Source: Sagittula salina (GTDB lineage: Bacteria > Pseudomonadota > Alphaproteobacteria > Rhodobacterales > Rhodobacteraceae). From it: a stretch of 64,000 bases of DNA. The stretch spans positions 1 through 64,000 of the forward strand of contig NZ_JAGISH010000009.1 of assembly GCF_017813235.1 (NCBI RefSeq), read 5' to 3'. The translations under genes were made by a program, and so were the position numbers. The notes beneath the pieces were generated by a model, which was not told where the DNA came from, made no database searches, and worked only from the letters and a program-made list of their open reading frames with translations. Shown piece after piece: positions 25,048 to 34,600 of the stretch (the first letter of the stretch is position 1; every line of letters starts with the position of its first letter).

Positions 25048-25671
25048 ATGACGGAGAAAACGGCAGCGGTGCAAGCCAACGGAGGCACCCGAATCCAGCG
25101 CGAAAAACGCGCCGCGATCCTCGAAGCGGGGCTGACCGTCTTCGCCGAGGCCGGTTTTCGTGGCGCCACTCTGGACCGGATCGCCTCCGAAGCGGGCCTG
25201 TCGAAGCCCAACCTGCTCTATTACTTCCCCTCAAAGGAGGCGATCTACGAGGCGCTGCTGCAGGAGCTTCTGGAAACCTGGCTCGATCCGTTGAAGGCGC
25301 TGAACCCGTCGGGCGACCCGGTCGGGGAACTTCTCTCCTACGTTATGCGCAAACTGGAAATGGCGCGTGATTTCCCGCGTGAGAGCAGGCTCTTTGCCAA
25401 TGAGATCCTCGCCGGGGCTCCGGCGATGCTCCCGGTATTGGAGGGCGAATTACGCACATTGGTGGACCACACAGCGGCAGTGATCGACGGCTGGGTGGCA
25501 GAGGGGCGGCTGGCAAAGATCGACGCCCGGCATCTCCTGTTCTCGATCTGGGCGCAGACGCAGCACTACGCCGATTTCGATACGCAAGTGCGCGCGGTCA
25601 TGGGAAAGGCGGATTTCGACGGCGCGGCGGCGCATCTGGACTTGCTCTTCCGGCGTGTTCTGACGCCCTGA
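25048..25671 (+). CDS. rutR: TetR-family regulator of pyrimidine use (RutR-like)
   Basis: A 207-residue TetR protein. The N-terminal HTH spans about 20-65 (REKRAAILEAGLTVFAEAGF, then ASEAGLSKPNLLYYFPSKEA). The rest matches RutR well: KALNPSGDPV, KLEMARDFPRESRLFANE, ILAGAPAML and LFSIWAQTQHYADFD. RutR binds uracil/thymine and releases DNA. An ATG at 25030 with its own ribosome site is an alternative start adding six residues. It is divergent from the carbamoylase gene, with the operator between. Confidence 0.9.
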   Translation: MTEKTAAVQANGGTRIQREKRAAILEAGLTVFAEAGFRGATLDRIASEAGLSKPNLLYYFPSKEAIYEALLQELLETWLDPLKALNPSGDPVGELLSYVMRKLEMARDFPRESRLFANEILAGAPAMLPVLEGELRTLVDHTAAVIDGWVAEGRLAKIDARHLLFSIWAQTQHYADFDTQVRAVMGKADFDGAAAHLDLLFRRVLTP

Positions 25672-25712
25672 ATTTCACCTTGGATTAACCGGATTCGCGA
25701 CAGGGTGCGGGC

Positions 25713-25949
25713 ATGCACCCCGTTCACCTGTCCAATGATCCCGCGAACGAACCCTGGCTCAGACAGATCCTTGCCGCGAAGGCCGTGCGCGAAGGCGGCG
25801 TGGTGCGGCGGGCCGTGCACGACTTGGAGCGGGAGATCGGGCGCGGCAGGCTGGTGGGGGAAGTGGCCCGGCGCGGCTTTCACATGATCGAATGCGGCGG
25901 CCAGTTCGTCATCATCTGCCGGACATCGGACCTGATCGTTCACCTCTGA
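25713..25949 (+). CDS. Conserved small protein of Rhodobacterales
   Basis: A 78-residue protein with LAAKAVREGGVVRRAVHDLE and a C-terminal RGFHMIECGGQFVIICR block. Similar small proteins occur across Rhodobacterales and are often labelled, without evidence, as phosphoribosylanthranilate isomerases, which they are too short to be. The function is unknown. It follows the regulator by 41 bp on the same strand and ends at a pair of strong hairpins. Confidence 0.7.
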   Translation: MHPVHLSNDPANEPWLRQILAAKAVREGGVVRRAVHDLEREIGRGRLVGEVARRGFHMIECGGQFVIICRTSDLIVHL

Positions 25950-25953
25950 GGCG

Positions 25954-25985
25954 TGCAAAGGCTTTTCGTACGAAAAGCCTTTGCA
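25954..25985. terminator. Perfect 32-bp palindrome between convergent genes
   Basis: tgcaaaggcttttc and its exact complement surround a gtac centre. Located 5 bp after the plus-strand gene, it can form a long stem in transcripts from either side and probably ends the plus-strand unit. Confidence 0.65.
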
Positions 25986-25988
25986 GCA

Positions 25989-26015
25989 CGAAGAGTTCTC
26001 GTGGAGAACTCTTCG
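25989..26015. terminator. Second hairpin, 12-bp perfect arms
   Basis: cgaagagttctc and gagaactcttcg flank a 3-base loop, 8 bp before the end of preA. It probably terminates the leftward preT-preA transcript. No long T-run accompanies it. Confidence 0.65.
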
Positions 26016-26022
26016 GTACCAG

Positions 26023-27327
26023 TCACTCTGCGGCCTTGGCCATCGGGTTGTTGGGGTGCGTGGTCCAGTTGCCATACTCGGCGGGGACGGTGCGGCCCGT
26101 GCGCGGATCGACGGTACCAGGCGCCAGACGCTCCATGGTGATGCAGTTCTCCACCGGGCAGACGTCGACACAGAGGTTGCAGGCCACGCATTCGGCGTCG
26201 TTGACTTCGAAGGTGCGGCCCTCGTGCATCCAGATCGCCTGGTGCGATGTGTCCTCGCAGGCGGCATAGCAACGGCCGCACTTGATGCAATCCTCCTGGG
26301 AAATCCGCGCCTTGGCGACGTAGTTGAGGTTCAGGTACTGCCAGTCGGTGACATTGGGCACGCCTTTGCCGACGAAATCGGCGGTGGAGGTGTAACCCTT
26401 TTCGTCCATCCAGTGCGACAGGCCGCGGATCATCTCCTGCACCACCTTGAATCCGTAGGTCATCGCCGCCGTGCAGACCTGTACGTTGCCCGCGCCCATG
26501 ACCATGAATTCCGCCGCGTCGCGCCACGTGGTGATGCCGCCAATGCCGGAGATCGGCAGACTGTGTGTCGCCGGATCGCGGGCGATTTCGGCCACCATGT
26601 TCAGCGCGATGGGCTTTACCGCCGGCCCGCAGTAGCCGCCGTGGGTGCCCTTGCCGTCGATGGTGGGTTCGGGCGCGAACAGGTCGAGATCCACCGAGGT
26701 GATGGAGTTGATCGTGTTGATCAGCGACACCGCGTCGGCGCCGCCGTTCTTCGCCGCCTTGGCCGGGCCGCGGATATCGGTGATGTTGGGCGTAAGCTTC
26801 ACGATCACCGGCTTGTCATAGTACATCTTGCACCAGCGGGTGACCATCTCGATGTACTCGGGGACCTGGCCCACGGCTGAACCCATGCCACGCTCTGCCA
26901 TGCCATGCGGGCAGCCGAAGTTCAGCTCGATCCCGTCGCAGCCGGTCTCTGCCACGCGTGGCAGGATGGCTTTCCACGACGCTTCGTCGCACGGCACCAT
27001 GATGGAGGCAATGAGCGCGCGGTCGGGGTAATCTGCCTTTACCCGCGCCATTTCGTCAAGGTTCACCTGCAGCGGTCGGTCGGTGATCAACTCGATGTTG
27101 TTGAGGCCCAGCAGGCGGCGGTCGGCGCCGTAGATCGCGCCATAGCGTGGGCCGTTGACGTTGACGACCGGCGGGCCTTCGGCGCCGAGCGTCTTCCAGA
27201 CGACGCCGCCCCAGCCAGCCTCGAAGGCGCGGCGGACGTTGACCTCCTTGTCGGTGGGCGGCGCTGAGGCCAGCCAGAAGGGGTTGGGAGATTTGATGCC
27301 GAGGAAGTCCGTGGTAAGATCAGCCAT
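26023..27327 (-). CDS. preA: NAD-dependent dihydropyrimidine dehydrogenase subunit PreA
   Basis: Catalytic subunit (434 aa) that reduces uracil/thymine. The N-terminal dihydroorotate-dehydrogenase-like FMN barrel shows NPFWLASAPPTDKEV, GIELNFGCPHGMAERGMGS, VIVKLTPNITDI and ISGIGGITTWRDAAEF. The C-terminus carries two 4Fe-4S clusters, CIKCGRCYAAC (about 347-357) and CVACNLCVDVCP (about 381-392). At the position of the mammalian active-site Cys (LACGQ) it reads SAVGQ (Val152). It lies 120 bp after preT and forms the PreTA complex with it. Confidence 0.95.
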   Translation of the reverse strand: MADLTTDFLGIKSPNPFWLASAPPTDKEVNVRRAFEAGWGGVVWKTLGAEGPPVVNVNGPRYGAIYGADRRLLGLNNIELITDRPLQVNLDEMARVKADYPDRALIASIMVPCDEASWKAILPRVAETGCDGIELNFGCPHGMAERGMGSAVGQVPEYIEMVTRWCKMYYDKPVIVKLTPNITDIRGPAKAAKNGGADAVSLINTINSITSVDLDLFAPEPTIDGKGTHGGYCGPAVKPIALNMVAEIARDPATHSLPISGIGGITTWRDAAEFMVMGAGNVQVCTAAMTYGFKVVQEMIRGLSHWMDEKGYTSTADFVGKGVPNVTDWQYLNLNYVAKARISQEDCIKCGRCYAACEDTSHQAIWMHEGRTFEVNDAECVACNLCVDVCPVENCITMERLAPGTVDPRTGRTVPAEYGNWTTHPNNPMAKAAE

Positions 27328-27447
27328 GGGTATGCTCCTGTCGGGTGGCCCGTCCCGGGTGGACTGCGACCATTTCTGTTGTGTCTCCGGCGTCGGCAGC
27401 GCGTCGGGCTGCGCGGCGCCGTGAGTATGTGAAAAGCAGAGAAACGG

Positions 27448-28785
27448 TCAGGCTTCCCCGGTCAGCGTTGTGTGGATGTCCATGGCGGCGTCGCGGCCTT
27501 CGGCTACGGCGACCACTGTCAGATCCTCTCCGGGTGTACAGTCCCCACCCGCCCAGACACCGGGGATCGAGGTACGGCCCGTGGCGTCCACCGCGATCTT
27601 GCCGTGCTCCAGCGCCGGGCCGTCGGTGCCTGCGGGCACGAAGGTCTGGCCGATGGCGCGGAAAATCTGGTCGGCGGGCAGGCGGGTCGTTTCGCCCGTG
27701 CCCTTCAGCGTCCCGCCCTCGGTGGTGGTGTACTCCAGTTCGATTTCGGCACATGTCCCGTTGCCGTGGATTGCCACCGGCATGACATTGGGCAGGATGC
27801 GCACGCCTTTCGCGGTGGCAAGCTCCTGCTCGTAGAGGCTGGCGGGCATGGCGTCCTGCGCGCGGCGGTAGGCGATGGTGACGTTTTCCGCGCCTAGCAG
27901 CTTGGCCTGTACGGCGGCGTCGACCGCGGTCATGCCGCCGCCAATCACCACAACGTTGCGCCCGATGGGCAGGGCCGCGAGATCGGAGGCCTGCCGCAGC
28001 TCCTCGATGAAGGACACCGCATTGCTGACACCGTGGCGGTCAGTGCCCGCGCAGGTCAATGCATTCACCGCGCCAAGCCCCAGACCGAGGAAGACCGCGT
28101 CGAAATCCGACTGCAATTCAGAAAGCGTCACGTCCACGCCCAGCTTGCGCCCGGTGTGCAGGGTGATGCCACCGATCTGCATCAGCCATGCGGCCTCGCG
28201 GGCGGCAAAGTCCTCGGTCGATTTGTAGGAGGCGATGCCGTATTCGTTGAGGCCGCCGGGCTTCGGCTTGGCATCAAAGAGCGCCACGTCATGGCCCAGC
28301 ATGGCCAGCCGGTGCGCGCAGGACAGGCCCGCCGGGCCGGCACCGACCACCGCCACGCGCTTGCCAGTGGATGGCGCCCGCGTGAAGGGATGCGCGTTCG
28401 ACGCCATCACGCTGTCGGTGGCGTGGCGCTGCAGGCGACCGATCTCCACCGGCTTTCCCTCGGCGGTTTCGCGCACGCAGACCTGTTCGCAGAGCGTTTC
28501 CGTCGGGCAGACCCGGGCGCACATGCCGCCGAGGATGTTCTGTTCGAGGATGGTGCGCGCCGCCGCCTGTGGCTGGCCGGTAGAGATCTGGCGGATGAAC
28601 AGGGGGATGTCGATATCCGTCGGGCAGGCGGTCATGCAGGGCGCATCGTGGCAAAAGTAGCAGCGGTCCGCCGCCACGGAGGCTTCGTGACCGTCGTAGG
28701 GTGCGTGCAAGTCGGAAAAGTTCGATGACAGCGTCTCGGGGGTGAGGCGCCCTGCTGTGATACCGGGGGTGAAAGGACTGGTCAT
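27448..28785 (-). CDS. preT: NAD-dependent dihydropyrimidine dehydrogenase subunit PreT
   Basis: Electron-input subunit (445 aa). N-terminal Fe-S cysteines occur in CYFCHDAPCMTACPTDIDIP and GGMCARVCPTETLCEQVC. An FAD-binding VAVVGAGPAGLSCAHRL and an NAD-binding VVVIGGGMTAVDAAV (GxGxxG/A type) follow, with a final GGDCTPGEDLTVVAVAEG FAD motif. Same organisation as GltD-like domains. It passes electrons from NAD(P)H to PreA. It is the first gene of the leftward unit and has a palindromic, RutR-like box about 43-68 bp upstream. Confidence 0.95.
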   Translation of the reverse strand: MTSPFTPGITAGRLTPETLSSNFSDLHAPYDGHEASVAADRCYFCHDAPCMTACPTDIDIPLFIRQISTGQPQAAARTILEQNILGGMCARVCPTETLCEQVCVRETAEGKPVEIGRLQRHATDSVMASNAHPFTRAPSTGKRVAVVGAGPAGLSCAHRLAMLGHDVALFDAKPKPGGLNEYGIASYKSTEDFAAREAAWLMQIGGITLHTGRKLGVDVTLSELQSDFDAVFLGLGLGAVNALTCAGTDRHGVSNAVSFIEELRQASDLAALPIGRNVVVIGGGMTAVDAAVQAKLLGAENVTIAYRRAQDAMPASLYEQELATAKGVRILPNVMPVAIHGNGTCAEIELEYTTTEGGTLKGTGETTRLPADQIFRAIGQTFVPAGTDGPALEHGKIAVDATGRTSIPGVWAGGDCTPGEDLTVVAVAEGRDAAMDIHTTLTGEA

Positions 28786-28827
28786 GACGGCTCCCTGTTT
28801 ATTCTTTCGTTCAGAGTGCCACAGGTT

Positions 28828-28853
28828 GAAATTTTATCAATTGGTAAAATTTC
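28828..28853. promoter_or_regulatory. RutR-like palindrome upstream of preT
   Basis: GAAATTTTATCAATTGGTAAAATTTC is, read in two halves, a 26-bp palindrome with one mismatched pair. The centre (TATCA-AT-TGGTA) keeps the C-A-NN-T-G core of the RutR site but the outer bases are A/T rather than TTGAC/GTCAA. It probably binds the same regulator or a relative. Confidence 0.6.
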
Positions 28854-28919
28854 GACGCCCGCACTTTTCGCGCAGCGCCTTGACCACCTTGCCCATTTTT
28901 GCAGCGGTCAGACTGTAGC

Positions 28920-28960
28920 GTGACGCGATCTTTTGCAGTCAGTGACACGTTTCTTTACAG
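28920..28960 (+). repeat. Candidate transposase-binding repeats at prophage late end
   Basis: Two 19-bp direct repeats, GTGACGCGATCTTTTGCAG (28920-28938) and GTGACACGTTTCTTTACAG (28942-28960), agree at 14 positions and start 22 bp apart, like the adjacent R1 and R2 sites of phage Mu. The first begins TG, as Mu-type ends do. The preceding five bases are TAGCG, the expected target duplication. A third weaker copy may follow at about 28962. Confidence 0.45.
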
Positions 28961-29070
28961 CAACGCATTTTCCTGAATAGCTCGCTCCGGCACCGCTATC
29001 TCTTCAATAGCCCCTCCCGCGGGCCCCTCGTAACCGAGCGTTGAACGGTCCTTGACGAACTCGATCAGCG

Positions 29071-31668
29071 TTACCCGTAGATCGCGGCGCGCTCGAAAAT
29101 GAGCGCCAAGATCCTTGACCCATTGCTGTCGGCATGCAGGTTCACGAGCCGTCCGTCTCCGAACAGGTCGAGGAACGGCACGCGTGGCTTCTCGCTGGGG
29201 TGCGTGTAATCGAAGCTCAAGAGGCGTTTGGCCTGCCAAGACCCGCCCACATACTGATGCAGAACCATGCCATAATAAGCATAGGCCACGAGGACGGCGG
29301 TCCGGGCCATCTCGGGCGTCTCGATGCTGATGGTGTTGTAGACGCTGCCGACGCCCAGGTTGGCGATCTCGATGGAAGGCCACGGATCGACAAGCGGCGC
29401 CGCAGGGGCGGCGAGATAGCGGACCGACTGCTGGGCGTTGACCCCGTAAACGATGTCGATGCCGCGCTTGTCCCCTTGGAAATCTCCGGCGTCGATCCAG
29501 CAGACATCGACCCCATCGGCAGCCGACATAAGGGTGGTGATTGGCCATTGGTCGGTGACCGTTGCAGGGCGGCGCGCCAGATAGATGCCACCCTGCCCGT
29601 TGGGCTGCCGGTCATTGTCGCGACATGTGAACGCCAGGCATTGTTGCCCGCCAAGCCAAAGGAATTTACCCCGCTTGAGGAAGGACCAGGGCCCACGGCG
29701 GACGACCATGGTGTTCTGCACGAAGCTCGCGGTGGTGAGAGGATCTGCCCCGAAGGTCCACTTGTACCAGACGATCCCCCCGTTGGTGAGCGCGGAGCCG
29801 CTGCCAGCTCCCTGAAAGGCGACCACCAGTTCCTCGCGTCCGTCGCCATCCACATCGGCGACGAAGCAGTCCTGCCCGTTCGCATAGTTGGCCACGTTCA
29901 GCCGCACTCGGGTCCAACGGCCGTTGAGCCGCGTGGGGTTGACTGGGCGGTAGAGCCAGAACACGTCAGCCAGCTGGTCGATGATGACCAGCCCCTTGAC
30001 CCCGTCGCCGACGTCCCAGACGCACATGCCTTCGATCTTTACGAAGCGATCGGTGGTGGTGGCGTTGACGTTTTCGTCCACCGTGTGGCGCACGAACTTG
30101 CCCGGGGCGATTTGCTCGTTGATGTAGACGCCTGCGACCCTCCCGTTCTTGTTGGTTGACGCTGCAAAGACGACGTCCTTCAGACCGTTCCCCGTAAGAT
30201 CAAAGGTGTCGATGGCGTCGGGGTCGCCAACGTTTGCCAAGGTCATCGCGCCAGCGAAGTTCAGACCCTCCCCGAGGGTCAGGCCTGCCACTTGGTCGAG
30301 CGGGTAGACCGTGATGTAATGGGCCTCGCCCACGGCACTGCCGCCGATTGCCGTGGCGGTCCATACGCCGACGCTCGTCATGGCGGCATACGCCGTAGTG
30401 ATGCTGAGCGTCTGACCGGTCCCGATATGGGTCACGGTAACAGCGGTCCCGACCTTGCGGATCTTGAAATGCTGAACCTGAGTGTCGTCGATGCCGGTCA
30501 GGGTCACGCTACCAAGCGACGTGGCTACACCGGAAGTGCGGTTCACCTCCTGCACCTGCATGGCTCCCCCGCCATAGCTCAGGCGTAAGAGATCGTTGCC
30601 GTTGCCGTCGATAATAACCCCCACGTAGCCCGTGGAACGTGCTCTCAGTCCGCAGAAGATCTCTCGGTTCGCACATCCCGCCGGAATCAGCATCACGGTC
30701 CGGGTAGGTGCGGTCGCGACGGTTGTATCCCCGGTCATCACGCCCGCGCCGTTGACCAGCAAGCTCTTCGCTCCGATCCGGTTGAAGGTCGCGGGGAACG
30801 CCTTGGAACCGCGCACAGCCCGCCGGTGGTGGGCGACGCGGCGATCATCCAGGAACCCGGCCTGGCCCTCGAAATCGTCGTGCACCGTGGCCAGAGGCGA
30901 GCCGTCATCGCGCAGCCACAGTCCCCGCGCCACGGAGTAGGTCGCGATCTCGCCGGTCGGCGCCCATGTCATTTTCTGGCCGTCACTGGCGGTTGTCGGG
31001 ATGGTGCTGACCGACTGGATCGTCACCGTGTCGGCGAGAGCGTCAAAGGCGGCCTGCATGGCACCTGCGTCCGCGACCTTGGTCACCGTGATCGCATGGG
31101 TGCCGAGCACAAAGGTACCCGGATCTGCCACGCTGTAACGGTACGTGTGCCCCCCCTTGGTGGTCCCGCCGTTTACGAAGGTCGTGCGTAGATGCACCTC
31201 GGCGCTGGCATCCATGTCCGTGGCGCGAGTCCATGCGCCGGACGCGACCACATAGATGCCGTTCAGCGCGGCGTTTGTCTGGCCCCCGACACCGACCCGC
31301 TGTCCCGCCGTCACGGCCACCCCGTCGATGGTCTGCGCGCCGCTCAGGGTGATATTGCCGGCAGCCCATACAACTACGGGATCCACCACTTTTCCTCCGG
31401 TCGCCTGGAAACTTTCGGCGGCGGCAATGCGGGTATTCAACGTGGCGGCTGTTGCCCCGAGGCTGACAATGCTGCTGGCGTTCGCTGCCCCGGTGCCGGC
31501 CGCTTGCTCCGCAATTTGACGAATGCCCGACAATTCTTCTGCCACCGGTCCGGACCCGACGAGCTGGTTGGCCAGGGTGTCAGTGGCCAAAGGCCCGACT
31601 GTCCCGTCGCGGACGCCAACGAGCTGATCGACGCCGGTCAGTGAGGGTTTTTCAGTTACTTTGCCCAT
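29071..31668 (-). CDS. Tail fibre / receptor-binding protein with FG-GAP-like repeats
   Basis: An 865-residue protein, the last gene of the phage. The N-terminal 100 residues (LSGIRQIAEQAAGTGAANA, helical) probably attach to the tail tip. The middle includes Ig-like, beta-rich sequence (GAQTIDGVAVTAGQRVGVG). The C-terminal third holds FG-GAP/VCBS-type Ca-binding repeats, for example FDLTGNGLKDVVFA and VADVDGDGREELVVAFQG, usual for beta-propellers that bind cell surfaces. The start MGKVTEKP follows a gagga ribosome site 11 bp after the J-like gene. It should determine host range. Confidence 0.8.
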   Translation of the reverse strand: MGKVTEKPSLTGVDQLVGVRDGTVGPLATDTLANQLVGSGPVAEELSGIRQIAEQAAGTGAANASSIVSLGATAATLNTRIAAAESFQATGGKVVDPVVVWAAGNITLSGAQTIDGVAVTAGQRVGVGGQTNAALNGIYVVASGAWTRATDMDASAEVHLRTTFVNGGTTKGGHTYRYSVADPGTFVLGTHAITVTKVADAGAMQAAFDALADTVTIQSVSTIPTTASDGQKMTWAPTGEIATYSVARGLWLRDDGSPLATVHDDFEGQAGFLDDRRVAHHRRAVRGSKAFPATFNRIGAKSLLVNGAGVMTGDTTVATAPTRTVMLIPAGCANREIFCGLRARSTGYVGVIIDGNGNDLLRLSYGGGAMQVQEVNRTSGVATSLGSVTLTGIDDTQVQHFKIRKVGTAVTVTHIGTGQTLSITTAYAAMTSVGVWTATAIGGSAVGEAHYITVYPLDQVAGLTLGEGLNFAGAMTLANVGDPDAIDTFDLTGNGLKDVVFAASTNKNGRVAGVYINEQIAPGKFVRHTVDENVNATTTDRFVKIEGMCVWDVGDGVKGLVIIDQLADVFWLYRPVNPTRLNGRWTRVRLNVANYANGQDCFVADVDGDGREELVVAFQGAGSGSALTNGGIVWYKWTFGADPLTTASFVQNTMVVRRGPWSFLKRGKFLWLGGQQCLAFTCRDNDRQPNGQGGIYLARRPATVTDQWPITTLMSAADGVDVCWIDAGDFQGDKRGIDIVYGVNAQQSVRYLAAPAAPLVDPWPSIEIANLGVGSVYNTISIETPEMARTAVLVAYAYYGMVLHQYVGGSWQAKRLLSFDYTHPSEKPRVPFLDLFGDGRLVNLHADSNGSRILALIFERAAIYG

Positions 31669-31678
31669 GTGCAAATCC

Positions 31679-34600
31679 TCAAATGATCGTGGCGGGGACC
31701 GGCCCCGCAGGTTGGTTGGCGATCCGGTCCGCATTGACCGGGGCGACGTAGTAGTCCCAGGCGCCCTGCGGCGCGGTGGTGCTCGAGGCGCGGTAGAGCA
31801 GGACGGACATGACGGTCGCGTCGCAATCCGCGCTCCAGGCGATCTCGATCGCATCCGATGCGGCGATGGCCGTGGCGGTGAACATCTGCGTGCCGTTGGC
31901 GGCGATCTCGATGACCTCGACGCCCGCGCCGCCTGCCAGGCGGACCGTGACGGTTCCGGCGGTCAGCCCCGTCACGACGATCTGCCCGCGATAGACCGCG
32001 CCTGCGGCCAGCGTCAGGTCCTGGGCGATGCTGCCTGAGCTGCCCGGCGCATGATCCGCCTGACCCGCGGCGATGCTCGCCCCGTCCATCGTCCAGGCGC
32101 CGGCATCGGACATGTCGCCGGCGGTCAGCAGCGAGCTGCGCGACGTGTCGCCGTCGATCATCGTGACGCTCGATCCGGACGCCGCCGACTGCGGGCCGCC
32201 CACGGCATGGCTGCCGATATCCAGGGCCGCACCCTGTGGCGCGCGGAACAGCTGCAGCTCGACAGTGTCCGGCGCGGTCGCGACCGTCACGAACGCATTG
32301 CCCAGGCCCCCGAGCGCCGTCATGCCGTCCGGGTCGAGCGGCACCGGCACCTCGATGTTGCCCGTGACGGTCGTGCTGGTCACGGCCGTGGCCGGGCTCG
32401 GATCGCCGAAGACGGAGATGGCCGTGGCAAAGATCTCGAGTGTGGTGCCGATGGGATAGTCGAGCTGCGCCCTGCCGCCGTTGCCCTGCACATCGGTGAT
32501 CGTCCAGGCACCGCTGCCCGCGATCCGGTGGCTGACCTCGATGCGTTCGATCGAGACCCTGTTCGACGGCGGCATGCTGACCGGCACGGAGACCGCGGCG
32601 GCGGGCGCGCCGGTGTAATCGTATTCCGCCGCCTCCAGCGTGAGCGTGCCGACCACGGGCGTGGCCGGCGTGCCGGCGGTGTAGACGACATCGCCGGAGA
32701 CGGCCGTCCAGGCGGGCGGCACCTCGGCATCGGTGAGCGTGTCGATCTCCGGGGCGTCGTTCTGCAGCGTGAGGCGGTAGGACATGTCCTCCGCGGGCTC
32801 GACCCCGACCACACGGCACGGGATGTCCACGCGCATCGCCTCCCCGAAGTGCACCTGCGTGCCCACCGGCGGCACCTCCGCCAGGTCGGGCAGGATCAGG
32901 ACATGCGTCTCGCCCGGCACCGTCGCGAGGCTCGCCTGCACCGTGTCTCCCACGGTGTCCCCGGCGTCGTAGACCTGCCACTTCAACGCGTATTGAAGAC
33001 CCTCTTCCATGACCACCGGCGCGTCGAGGATCACGCTCCGGTCCTCGACGCGCCGCACCCGGGCCGCAACCTGGACAGCGTCGAGAATATCGCAGGAGAG
33101 ACCCACCGCATCGCCGCGCGTGGCGGTGCGCAGCAGGCTCGACTGGATGCAGCTGAAGGTGTCCGGGCGGTGGTCCAGTTCGTATTGCCGGCGGCGCGTC
33201 TCGATCCAGACCTCGGACGGATCGGTCTTGCCATCGAGCGGGAGGTCCTCGAAGTGCCGCGGCTCGCCCTCGAAGCCCGGCCAGGGGATGATCCGCTCCG
33301 TCTCCTCCCAGCCCGCCGTCTCGTCCCGGAAGGTCACGCGGAACGCATCCGGCCGCCGCGTCCAGCTTTTCGACCACGTGATGGCGGATGCGGTGAGCGG
33401 GCTGAGCCGGTCCGTGACGTAGGGCTGCGGCCGATCGATGATCACGCCCCAGCCCGTCCCGTCCCGCCGCCAGGTCGCGCGGCCGGCCGCCAGAACGCCG
33501 TGCAGCGCGTCCCCGAAGGTCTCATCGCCCGAGAGGACCCGATCGAACTTCAGCCCCTTCGCGTCGCAATGCTCGAAGAACTCCACCATGTCCGGCCAAT
33601 GGATCGCGCCATCCGCGACGGGATAGGCATTCGCGGCGCCCCGCATCATGGCCAGGGCGGCGGAGGCCGGGTTGCGGCTCAGGCCGTCCTGCCACTCCGA
33701 CCCGGTCCAGACCGGCGCGTAGCGCTGCACCACGCCGTTGAACGTGTCGAGCGTCCCGTTCGCGATCTTCGACGCCGGGATCCTCAGCTCGGTCAGTGCC
33801 AAGGGCCCGTCGTAGGCCAGCGGAGCACGCTCGCGTATCCCGGCAATCGATGACAGATAGGTGGTATCCACCGACGTGGCGCTGATCGACGTGGACAGTC
33901 GCACAACGTCGACCTCCCAGCGCCCGCGGGTCGGCACCCGCCATTCGAACTGCTGGAAGAAGCCGCTGGTGGTTTCCGCGCTCAGGGGCAGGACGCCGTA
34001 GACGCTGGACCACTCGGTCTCTCCGACCTGGCGCTGCCGCATCTCGACGCGGACCAGCGCGCCGGTGATCCCGCCCTTGCTGGTCCGCCCGTAAAGCCCG
34101 TTCGGATATTGCAGGATCACCCGCACCCGGTCCGTCTGGCCCGGCGAGGTCCAGACGATCCTCTGGTCTCCGGCCGGATTCGGTCGCAGCTCCGTCGCGA
34201 GACGATCCTCGATCACCTGCTCGCGGACGATCTCCAGCGGCGCATCGGAGGGCGTGCCCTCGCGCGTGTTCCAGATGGCCCCGGGGAACTCCCCGATCGG
34301 CGTGTCCTTGATCTTCAGGTTCGAGATGTCGAGCCGCCCGTGCCCCCAGAGGAACAGCCCGTGCAGGTACTGCTGGCCGCCGATGACCTCCGAATAAGGC
34401 CGAGCGGCAAACAGCGGCGCCATCCGGATGCGCCCCGCAGGCCAAGGGATCGCCTCGCCGGGGTTTGCCTGGTTCTGCCAGCCGTCGAGCTGGTAAAGCT
34501 CCTCGCCCTTCGGGGTCTGGTGCTGCTTCGGCGGCACCGGGATCAACGAGGATGCTAATGCCGCCCCTGCGTAGAGCACGGCGACACCAGCTGCGATGCC

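Noticed and set aside
28860..28960. Short minus-strand peptide with MGKVVKALREKCGR
   Set aside because: Only 19 codons after the ATG, runs through the operator and has no ribosome site.
31656..33377. 573-codon frame overlapping the J-like gene
   Set aside because: Alternative frame of a real gene; Arg/Gly-rich with no domains.
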